Positions 11,123 through 21,414 of a stretch of DNA of 64,000 bases are shown in pieces. The stretch comes from Toxoplasma gondii ME49. Lineage: Eukaryota > Apicomplexa > Conoidasida > Eucoccidiorida > Sarcocystidae. The translations under genes and the position numbers were made by a program. The notes beneath the pieces are model-generated. The model searched no databases. It was given only the letters and a program-made list of their open reading frames with translations, and was not told where the DNA came from. Numbering within the stretch: the stretch's first letter is position 1; each line of letters starts with the position of its first letter. The stretch lies in the NCBI RefSeq assembly GCF_000006565.2, contig NC_031475.1:1757535-1821534 (forward strand), read 5' to 3'.

Positions 11123-13021
11123 CGCGACGAAAAAACAACGTGGAAGGAAGCTACGGATTTACTTTCTTCAGAAGCCAAGCACACGGTGTAGTACACGTCG
11201 ACCTGCATGCGCACTCACAACGATACAGTCTCCATCTCGTCATCTGCAGTAAATTGGCTGGTCCGCTCTCGGGTTTCCTGATCGCCTCTGCCTCCTCAAA
11301 AATGTGTCGTTTCCAAAGTCTCCGTCCCTCCGGAGTTTCTGCGCAGAGTCGTCGCGAAACTTTTCCGAAACGCTCCGCAAGGAGTGTCCGCCTTTCTCTG
11401 TCGCCGGGGAAATGAGAGGTTCCCCTCATAATTAAACATAAACACGTTTTTCTCAGCTGCAGAAAACAAAGAAAGCAACTCTACTTCACGTCAGCGTAGT
11501 GTTAGCTCTCTGAAACTCTGAAACCGATCGTGGCAGCCTTTGCTCACTGGATGGAAGTCCAATCGCATAAGCAGAAGCGAATTCCAGAGGCTTTGCCTAA
11601 CCGCTCGTTGCGAAGAGCACGGGCAGACACGCAGTCAGACCACGAAAGCCCAACGACGTGTCTACAATAGCGTTTGTGTAAAAACGCGATTTCTCTAGGT
11701 CGTCGCGGAGTATCCACGAGAAAGACAGTTTGTGCAACAGGGTCCAAACGGAAAATTTCGTAGTACATAATTCGCAGAAAAAGCCTACAAATCTCAAAGG
11801 ACTCAAAGGAATTGACTGGGGCTCGTACAAGAGGTGTGGGCGAACGGACCAAATATCCGGTCTCAAAAGCAACGACGCGCACGACGATCGTCCTGATAAC
11901 ACTGGTAGTCGTTTTCTCTCGATACTTTATGTGGAGTGCAGAAACAACGATGGAGTTTTGGAGGACGTTCAGGGGCCAGAAATTTTCTGGGGCTGCTCAG
12001 AAGGGGTCGTTTCCTGCCTCTTGTCGCGCACAAATGCAGCAGACACGTCGCCACTCGCGAAACTTGCACATTTCCTACAGGATACGTTCGTCTCGCTCCC
12101 GCTTTTCTAGGTCTTCCATGTCCCCGACTCGCCGCCAAACGCATCGAAGCGAGCGAGCAAATTCGAACAAAGCGGCAAAGACGGTCACTTCCTTTATCAT
12201 TCCATTCTCTCACACTCTGTTTTCACGGGGAAAGCCCGCAGTCGGGCACTGAACCCGCCTCAAACTCGGCCACGTCTCAGGCTGCGGTCCCTGACACATG
12301 CAATATCTGCAACTTTCTGGGTCTGAGAAAACGTCTTGTCCCCAGAAGACGGCCGACTCGGGTCCACCAGCGAAGATCGAAAAGGAGCAGTGCCACGGGA
12401 ACAGGATTTCTTGAACACCTTAATGGCTTCCAATCACACAGAAGCCTGTGAAAAGCTGCGAAAGGGAACGCTATCCAAACCCCGTGGTTTTTCATGCGGG
12501 AGTCCTTGACGCCCCTCTCTGTCTCTGAAACGCAGTCATCGTTGCATGCACGCTTCTCCATTGCCAAGTTATTCGGTACACTTACGTCATATATGAAAAC
12601 AACATGTTGCCGGTACCCAGAAAACGGTGCGTGAACACGCTTTACACCCTTGAGCGTGCATTGTTGTAATACCATGAAACCGTCCATACCTCGGTGCAGG
12701 ACGCAGCTACACTGGTCTGTCGCCTCCGACGCACTGAGGCCCGCCACAAGTCACCACAGAGGCAAACGCCACAGACGCATTCGCAGGGGCACTCCCTGTG
12801 TATCTCGTTCATGGTGCCGCTGTCAAACCATGAAAGTGCTCTCGAGTTTCCGCCCTTTGATCTGTTCGGAATGTACGCACATATCGGACGCCTGTTCGCC
12901 TAACTGGCAAGTAACTGGGTACTGTCTTGTACGCCGGGTATTAACGGAGACTTCCCTCTCATCTACTACCGATGGGCCGGTACTGCAAAGACTCTTCTAA
13001 AGAGTGCCGTCGGTGCGGGGT
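11123..13021. other. convergent intergenic region
   Basis: This lies between the stop of the plus-strand auxilin-like gene and the stop of the minus-strand solute-binding-protein-like gene, so it should contain two 3' UTRs. I see no supportable gene in it. Confidence 0.5.
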
Positions 13022-16000
13022 CTAGACGAGGGCGAGGGACGCAAACAGAGAAGTTGCGAAAATCACGCAAGCGTGAGCAACCAAGCCCGAAGCCCGCGAA
13101 GCCTGCACACTCTTCGTCTCAGCATCAGCTTCATCCAAGGACGTGTATGCATTCTTTGCTGCCTGCCGGAGAACAAGTTGGTGGTACAGACAGTGCGTGG
13201 TATCTGTCCGCTTCAGCCACGGTCCTTGAGCGAGGACGAGGCCGAGGTCAACCATCTCGAAAGTGTCGGGAATCTGACCCGCAGAACCCGTTCGAATGTT
13301 GCCCAGAATTTCCTTCGACGCAATGCGACTCTCCGCTTCCTCCTCTGCATAACAACACGGACGTCGCATACATGTGGTAAAGAGACAGGACGACAGGGCG
13401 CGGCACAGCATATCGCTTGGAAGTGCAGCACAGGGTTTCCGATTTAAGATACCGGACGCCACGCCATAAACAGCGACCGAGTAAGGAAACTCGCACGGAG
13501 TTATCACAAGGTATTGACGGGGAAAGCAAGAAAACGAAAGAGATTCCACAACACCCACACTTGTCGACAGAAACAGTTGGGTAGGGCGTCCAAATAAACT
13601 ACATATTAAAATGATCGCATGTAAACTAGTCTTAAACACACCGGTCTTCACGTAACAAAGAGACATCACGACTTTAGATTGGTTGGTACGGAATATCGAA
13701 CCTAATACTAAATAACTGGGTTTAATACACAAGGTTGAACTATGTGACTCTCTGGGTGTGACGGTGCCACCGCAAAACACATAGATCTTTTATGATCATG
13801 AAATTGGCCGAAAGCGACGACAGAGCAGCGCAGGTGCGCAGTGAACAAGGTTTGAAGAATGAACATGAAGAAAACGGTTGTGGTACGAACACACACAGCA
13901 AGCAATGATTTGCTCCAACGGAAGCAACATGACGTCCCATATGAGCGGACGCCGCTTTCGTCTCTCGCACTTTATCACATACGAAAAGAAGCTGTCGTCT
14001 GTTTTCTGCGTGTAATCATGCGAGGAGTCCCGCTACCAGAGCAGAAAAAAATTCATGATTCCGTGGAACTTCTGTGAGTCTCCCTAAAACCGTGATGTCT
14101 TTTCCTCGTTTATATAAATCCAGTAATGCTTGTCAGGCTCCTTGGAAGCCTCTCTCCAACGTACTCGACATGATTTCACCAAGCGTCTGTCTCGGGAAGA
14201 AGAAGTGGACTGTTTCGTAGTTCCCGGTGCTGAGGTAGGCGAGAGTGCGCATCGCAGGGTCGGAAGCCATCCTCAGAGTTCTCACAAGATCCTGGAGGGA
14301 ACGAATCTTGTACTCCTTCAGAGTGAGGAGGTTGTTAGGCGACCCTGAGACAGGACAGGTGCGGTAGAAGTTGTTGACGTGACTCGTGCTGCCCTGCTGG
14401 TAAGCCAGAATGAAGTAGATGTCGGTCATGTGGGCAATGCCACGCGATACGCTGTTCATCGCGTCGTCGCCACGGGAGAAAAACAAATACTCCGGTCGCA
14501 CAGGCTTCTTGTACCGCGAGCTAAGTTTTTCTGCAATCGCTCGCAGGTAAGTTGGGAAGTAACCTGGAAGAACCGCCATCACAGAGAAACAGCGGAACAC
14601 AGTGCACACGCGGAGGACAGGAATGTCTTTCTTCTTCTCCCAATGGTCCAAATTTCCTCTCAGTACATGCCGCCCGCTTCTCTGCCCATGCTATTACCAA
14701 TGGATCGTATGTGCCGGACGCAGATACAGATCTACGACAAAAAGGGATGTCTGCGGAGAAGTATCAGTATGTGGCAGACCGCGAAAGGGACAAAGAAGAC
14801 AGAAAACACGGTAAGAAGGAGAGAAGCGGCAAAAAGAAACGAAAAGGCAGTTGCTCAGGTGGAGGTCGGAGTTTTTTTCGAAACGAAATTACGTGTGTCT
14901 GCGCTGCATGGACTTGTTCTGCTCTGGTGCACAGTGCTATCCCGTGTCCACCCGCTGCTGCATTTCGCAGTCTCTCCCCGGAGCTGTTCGTCTCGTGAGC
15001 CGTGCCGATTTTTTGCTACGCATGCTTGAAAGTCACTTTGGTAAGAGGCAAACAGCGAGCTCCGCTCTCTCCTCCAGCCTCTTCTTTTACCGGTATCCCT
15101 TTTCCCCTCTTCTTCTCTCCATCTTATATCTCTCCTACTCGTCTTTCCTCCATCTCGTCCTTTCCTGCTATCTGCATATTCTATCTGGTCTACTGTATAT
15201 CATACTTTGTTCTTCTAATCCTTCTCCTTGGTGTTCCCTCCATTCAACCTTCTTGTTTCCCGTTCTTCCTGTCTTGCTTCGGCTGCTCCCTCTCTTCCAC
15301 AAACGCAGCCTACCAATGGGAGGATCGACGGAGTAGTTTCCCTCTTGTCCCCAGTTGAAGCCGTGTTCAGTCTGTGCGCCCGCGAGTTCGCTGTCTGCGA
15401 CGAGGCCGCGGAACTCGGGGACGCTGCGGAGGTCGGCGCCGCGAGGGCCTAACCCAGCGACGCGGAGGACGCCTGTTTTAAGCACGTCGAAGAGGAGATC
15501 GGATTCGTGGAGAGAGTCCAAGTCCGGCCACAAGGACAGACGGTCGCGCTCCAGATCCTCCCCAGTCGGACGTGCAGGCGTCTGCACGGCATCCGCGATT
15601 GGGGCGCCCTGGTCGTTGACGATAGTCGTCGTCGGGTGTGGCGGATTGACAATCGCAGGCAGCATGTCCCCCGATGCCGGCGCGGGACAGACGAGAATCG
15701 GAACGTACGGAACGTCGGGAAACTGAGGAAGCAACGTGTTGCCCACGTAGTGGTCGCCTGCACGCGGAAAGAAGAGGAAGCAAGATAAGTGGGAGCGGCA
15801 GGTCAGCGACCAGGTGGTATACTTCTGAATCTAACGCTGCACGCTGTACACACGGGACGCTTTAACGTACATTGACGAGGCATGCACTTCACAAACATAA
15901 GGAAAGGTTTCACGCTGTAGCCAGAAGTCTCTCCGGCAAACACGAGGGGTCGCGCAGGCGTCCCGAGGCAGACAGAGACGCGACACGCAACCGAAAACCC

Positions 16001-16435
16001 ACGCTGTCCTCGAAGCGGGTCCTCTCAGAGGCACAAGCCCACTCGTCGCTGTAAGCACACAAGGAATCTTCTCGAGTGAAAATGTAGAATAGAGGTGGAG
16101 ACACCGGTGGACACCGAAATGCATAGATCAGTATGGCGGCTACACAAAGGGGAAGGCAGCAACACGAAATTTAAATCCCCAAACACGGAGGGTTAAGTGG
16201 TTGCTAGCGTACCTGCAAGTTCGACGATTGCTGCGTTGATCGCCGATCTGAGACCATTTGCGCAGAACCCTTCTTCCGCCGCAGAGTCCTCTTTGCCTGA
16301 ACCGACGGTACGCATCGCGGGACTCCCGAGAGTCGCCTGGGTGAAGCAGAGAACAAGAAAAAGGCTGCCTAAGCAGTGGAGGCAGGGACGGGCCGCGCGG
16401 CTCCATGAGAAAGACACGCGGGCGGAGTTCTCCAT
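13022..16435 (-). CDS. secreted, GPI-type, bacterial family-3 solute-binding-like protein
   Basis: Four exons (16435-16213, 15757-15314, 14563-14165, 13344-13022) join in phase at GT/AG sites to give 462 residues. Residues 1-39 are a signal peptide with core LGSLFLVLCFTQATLG. Residues about 170-400 match the order of motifs in bacterial family-3 (amino-acid type) periplasmic binding proteins: GVLRVAGLGP, then PIGYFPTYLRAIAEKL, then RGIAHMTDIYFI, then FYRTCPVSG, IRSLQDLVRTL, RTLAYLSTGNYETVHFFFP and a late SKEEAESRIASKEILGNI element. The C-terminus is a small-residue stretch (QASRASG) followed by about 20 hydrophobic residues and the stop, as in GPI-anchor signals. It is likely displayed at the parasite or cyst surface or in a secretory organelle. 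The ligand is unknown, and the family assignment rests on motif order, not on a search. A single-pass membrane anchor is the alternative to GPI. Confidence 0.75.
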
Positions 16436-19400
16436 TCTGTCTGGAAAAAGTACGACCACGAGAAAAGCGATGCGGGCGGTGTGCACCTTCGATCCACTGG
16501 CGAACGCAGTGTGAAGGGCGCAAGGCTGGGTTTCAATCACTGAGAGGCCGGACGACAAAAATGAGTCGGTCGATGAAGAGACAGGCCGGCTGGGGTACAC
16601 GAACGCATATAAAACGGAGACGAAACGGGAAACAATTTTCTCTTCCGGTCGAAAGATACAGAAAAAGTACAACGACTCTTGTGTCGAAGCGGTTGACGCA
16701 GAAATTTGTGTGGATTGCGTTTTCCCATGTGTACCGACACCGGAATGGGCCGACACACAGAACGGCCAAGTTCAACGAAGGGGCGGGCACTGTGTTCTGC
16801 AAGCGCCGTTCTCGAAAGTGTGGACAAAAGGGGCCTTGCAAAACGAGAAAAAGGGAAGACGTGGGATTCGCGTTAGTATCCGATTTTTATTTTACCACAG
16901 AGACCGCGTTCCTAGGTTCTATGCGGCGGAAACTGTCCGGGTCTGGCTGGCCCGTCTTGAATGTTGCCGCGTTTTTCCACGACACAAACCCGAGTAAAAC
17001 TCTAGGAAGAGGGCATGTTCGACTCGGCTACTTGCGCACCTCTTCCACAGAGGGGCGAAGAACTACCCGTGAAGAAGAATCACGGTCAGAAAGGAAAAAT
17101 GCCAGCGCGTTATGTCGATTCGGCTCACTTCGGCCGATTGTCACGGCGTGAAATTCGAAGTCAACGGCAGTTAAGTACGGAGATCTGACGCGGAGGACGC
17201 GAGCATCCGATGGAAATGGCTTCAGGGACCAGTACGTGCGGATCCAGAAATGCCCGAATTCTAACACGTCCTTCTGTTGCCGTTGCCTGCTCGCACGGGT
17301 GCCTAGAGGACGCGGGTCGGAACAGCGTGTCTTTTTTGACAGGCAGAAAACGACGGAAAGTGTCACCAAGAAAGCGGAAATGCCCTTTGTGAAACCGGAC
17401 CAAGAAGCGCAGCTCGCGGCGTTCCTCGCCAGGGAGCAACTGGCTAAACGCGGAAGCAGGAAACTGCGCGTCAAGTGAAATGGTGGAACTGGAGACAGGC
17501 ATAGGTAGCCAGCGATGAAGAAAAAGCGGATGTGCTTCGAAGAACAACAGAGGAGCGTTCTGTTGCTGTCTACTTGGAATGCGTTACCGCCGGAGTCGCC
17601 CCCGACGAAGGGCCTCACTCTCCTACTCAATAGAAGTCAGGTCTCTTTCTTTCGTTCTCAAACTGAAACGCACTCCTTCACATCTTTGGCGCGTACTCCT
17701 TCGCCGTGACGGTTGACAAAAGAGTCTCGTTTCTCACGCACTGTTGACCCAGCTGTCTCCGAATAGAGCGCGAAGAGTGCTTTCGTCACCTGCGTCTACA
17801 CCTACACCACTGTCTATGGCCCCTCACTTTGTGCCTCTAAAATCGCGACCCGCTCTCGGTCGCCTCTGCAGCTCTGCTCTCCACTTTAGAAACTCTCTAA
17901 ATCGGTGTTCCCTCTTATTGCAGTGGCAGTTTGGAATCGGGTCCCGTGAATTAGTTCGTAGACATCACAAGTCGCGGAGAAAGACAGCGAGAAACGAAAG
18001 TTCGCTCGCCTCGTGCAAGAACTCAGGCGGCAACCGGCTGCACAGACACTGACGCCTTACAACGGAGCGACCACGCGGCTCACCCGAGTGCGAGCTGGTT
18101 GAAATTTCTACTCTCGTTTGGAGTAAAAATTCGATTTCCCCTGTGGAAGGCACCACGGCACAGCCGCGCCAACGCTGAATGGCGTTTCCTATAACGACAA
18201 AAAACTGGCGCCGGCACCGATGTAGGAGACTCGGAAGAGCATCGATGAAATTTGACGGGAAACAACAGAGTGTCGGCGTTTGAAAAAGGGTACAATACAC
18301 TAAGCTCGAGAAGTGACTCTGCGGCTTTGAATCACCTGACGAGCTCACGGTTTTCACTGGATAGTGGAAAAGCGTTTCATCTTGTTCTGCGAAACCAAAC
18401 GGCACTAGATCTGGTGAGCAAACGTCTCAGTCGTCCACTGTAGCAAAGGGACTTCTACACAGCGGTGGACGTCTCTCAAAGGAAGAGTTGATGCATGAAT
18501 GTGGCTGGTCGGATGTAAAAATGCTTCGGCTCACGAGTCTAGACTGCTCAAGAAAGCAGAAAACCCTGTACCAGCCAATCCCGATGCTGGTGGCACCCGC
18601 TTAGCAGGTTTTGCCGGCGGCATACGAAAATCTGTTCGGGTCCTTGTAGCGATATTGATGAAAGTTGGATGTGTGAGGAGAGTTTCGAGGTTCTTGGTGG
18701 AATCCACTGGGTTTCCATTTCAGGTGTTTTTCTTCCGTTAACTCGAGCGCGCTGTTTGTGCGTGTGTGGTGGTCGTTCTTACGCATGTGGCCGCGCGACC
18801 TTGACTCTCATGTTCTAAAGCAGTTCTATTTCGTGAAGTTCTAGATCAACCACATGTGGAGAGTTGGACCAACTCTTAAGTGAATATAACAGTCGATGCC
18901 AGATCCTGTCGTGCCCCTTTCTCACAAGGGTTTTAGCAAGGATGGGAACCGGCAGAAAGGTTGCCGGTAAAGGAGGTGGTGAGGAAGCAAGTTTCTGCTC
19001 ATGCTCAGCCTGAAGTAGGTACGACCGTTTTCAAAATAAAAGACATTGGTTTGAAACGTTCGAAAGCTAGGGTTAATGATGATCCTGTCTTTCTGGAAAT
19101 AAAACTCGACGTAGGAGCCTAAGAAGAAAATGCATTTTCCGATACAAAAGAATCTCCCAGGAAACCACGCAGAGGCCGCTTCGGAATCTCCGTGAAGCAG
19201 AGCGCTCCACGTGAACAGGCGATGCCGCCTACAGCAAACAAAAAATGCGAGTGGTTGTACATCGCTTGTTTGATAGATCGACAAGACTGATTTGCATTCT
19301 GTGGTAGCAATTTTGTGCATAAAATGTTCTTGTTGTGCGTTGACTTAAAGTGGGGTGTCTTGGTTGCACGGGGGAGGCGTGTACACGATGTTGACTTTTT

Positions 19401-20425
19401 CACTTAGACCTTGCACGTTTATTGGAGAATATTATAAAACAAAGATCAAGTTTGTTTCCTTGAGTTGTTTTCAGAAGTAACTATGCAAACAGATACATTA
19501 CCATTAAAATAGGTCTTGTTGTAACAAATAAAAAGGATATTCTATATAAATTTATAGTATCATTCTTCGAAAAGTGTTCTCTTGAACTCGACTCCTAGTT
19601 TGTGTTTTCGGTTGCAGTTCATGCGGTTCAGAAGCTGCCTGGATATGCGAGCTCACAGATAGCCGCGGCGAAAGGAGATGCTAACGAAGCAGAAAAAACC
19701 GACGCCGGGGGCTTCTATCGGTCGATCTTTTCTCGCGTTTCCTCAAAAAATTGTCAGAGTCAAGAAAAGACTATTTAGCCAGGTCAGCCAAGCGGCTTCC
19801 GCACGCAAAAACGCTTTCTCTGTACACACGAAAGTCCTCGGAAACCGAGTCTCGACAGAAGCGGAAACAGTTTCCTCCCTGCGCGCAGTTCGCCATGTTT
19901 TCTGCATCATTCCCCACACCTGCAGAGCAAACATGCACGCGAAACAAATATATCTGGACATTCACAGCGACGGTTCTCAACCGCGCTCTGCCAACACAAC
20001 AGAACTTGAATCCGCATGAACAGACCTTCACAAAGCAGTGGTCCGGTTCGGAGGGTCGACTCCCGAGGAAAAAAGAGTGTATCGAGACAGAGGAGTCTCA
20101 TTGTAGAATGTGGCTCTGAATGACTTGTTTCTTTCTAATTGCGCCTTGCGCCGTACATGCACGCAAATGAACGTGAAGACACCAAAACGAGGGAAATCCG
20201 ACGTTCATCGTGTAATAAACCGCTTTCTTGTCAAACCATTCACAAGTGCGCATACTGATGAGGAACGGGTCTTCCCGGTTTCCTTGCATTGTCTTTGCTT
20301 TTCTGTCTGTCGCCTTCGACAGACACCACCATTCATCGAGGCATAAGTAAAGCGAAGCCTGGGAAAGAGGTTGTTCGTGAACGCACTCTTCTAACTTCGT
20401 CAGGGCTGAACGGTATGGCGTTTCT
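16436..20425. other. 4-kb region without a resolved gene
   Basis: The right part is the 3' flank of the uS8 gene and the left part is upstream of the solute-binding-like gene. Two stretches look like plus-strand terminal exons: 17343-17478, after a TTTTTTGACAG acceptor and ending in RKLRVK-stop, and 19618-19778, after CGGTTGCAG with a hydrophilic frame containing HAVQKLPGYASSQIAAAKGD. I could not join either to other exons, so no gene is called. Confidence 0.4.
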
Positions 20426-21414
20426 TCAACAAAAATGTTGGTATCCGTTGTTGATGGCCATGAGCATCTTTCCACCAATTCCCATTCGAAGGCAGTCTCG
20501 ATGAGAAATGACTCCACACGAAGTCTGCATGATCCAGAGGCCGGTGTTGAAACGCGTGCGAAATTTCAACTCATGTGGAGTCAGCCAAATGTCTCTGCTG
20601 GGTTTAGACACCACGCGAATGTTTCGAATCACCTGCAAACCAACAACAGAAAATGGCACACGCCTTTCTGCAGAGTTCTTCGAACTCCGCGCTCACATGA
20701 GGTTCCGAGCGAACGTGAGGACGGGCAGGCTATACCGGCATCTACGCTTTCGGCGAGGATCAACTTCAACGCACAGCTGTCCATCTCATCCGCGAGTCTT
20801 TCACCCCGTTACTCGCGTTTTTTAAGCAAATGCCGATGCGATGTCTCGTGGGCAGTCCTCGCAGAAAAGAGATGGAGACAAGGAAGTCCATCCAGAAGCT
20901 CTTTGTTCCCAGTGTTTGAGTCACCACCGTGTCACGGAAGTCAACGCACCTCTTCACACGGAAAAACGCGTACTCCAAACGGATATGCAAACACCCACAA
21001 CAGTGCCGACAGGGGCACTGCTAAAACACCGCACCTGCATGTACTTGATCACATGGATATAGATAAACAGGTAAATAGATAAATAGATAGATACAGAGAG
21101 ATAGAAAAACAAATCGATAAATAGATAAACAGATAGATACAGAGAGATAGATAGGCAGATGTCAATGTTGATGCATGTGTAACAGGACATTGGTGTTTGA
21201 GAAGATCCAGAGGCTGATGCGAGAAACTTACGGGTGCCCCCTTGTAGTGTTTGAGGAGGATGTCGATCTTGGTGCCATCGACTTTGAAACCACGAATGAG
21301 GCCCTCTCTCTGCAGGAGGTCGAGAATCTGGACGTTGAGCACGTGGAACGGACAGCGCTGCGAGAGGGCGTCCACGCGCAAGAGCGAAACGACCATCTCA
21401 CACGCTCGTTGCAT
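20426..21414 (-). CDS. organellar (probably mitochondrial) ribosomal protein uS8
   Basis: Two exons (21414-21232 and 20632-20426) join in phase through a GTAAGT donor and a TTTGCAG acceptor to give 129 residues, the usual length of bacterial uS8. Landmarks run in family order: MVVSLLRVDA, then ILDLLQREGLIRGFKV, ILLKHYKG, IRVVSKPSRDIWL, then the C-terminal LWIMQTSCGVISHRDCLRMGIGGKML. The last element corresponds to the bacterial 'STSKGVMT...A..GGE' block that binds helix 21 of small-subunit rRNA. The apicoplast genome normally encodes its own uS8, so this bacterial-type nuclear copy is probably mitochondrial (inference). An AG sits immediately before the ATG, so an extra 5' exon with a transit peptide is possible. 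Confidence 0.85.
21055..21165. repeat. TAGA/TAAA tetranucleotide repeat in the uS8 intron
   Basis: Imperfect ATAGATA/ATAAACAG units lie within the single intron (20633-21231) of the uS8 gene. Confidence 0.85.

Noticed and set aside
16405..17151. 248-codon plus-strand open frame
   Set aside because: It overlaps exon 1 of the solute-binding-like gene in antisense and shows no domain, signal or splice evidence.
17028..17630. 200-codon minus-strand open frame
   Set aside because: No domain or hydrophobic topology that makes sense, no splice context, and it overlaps a plus-strand exon-like signal.
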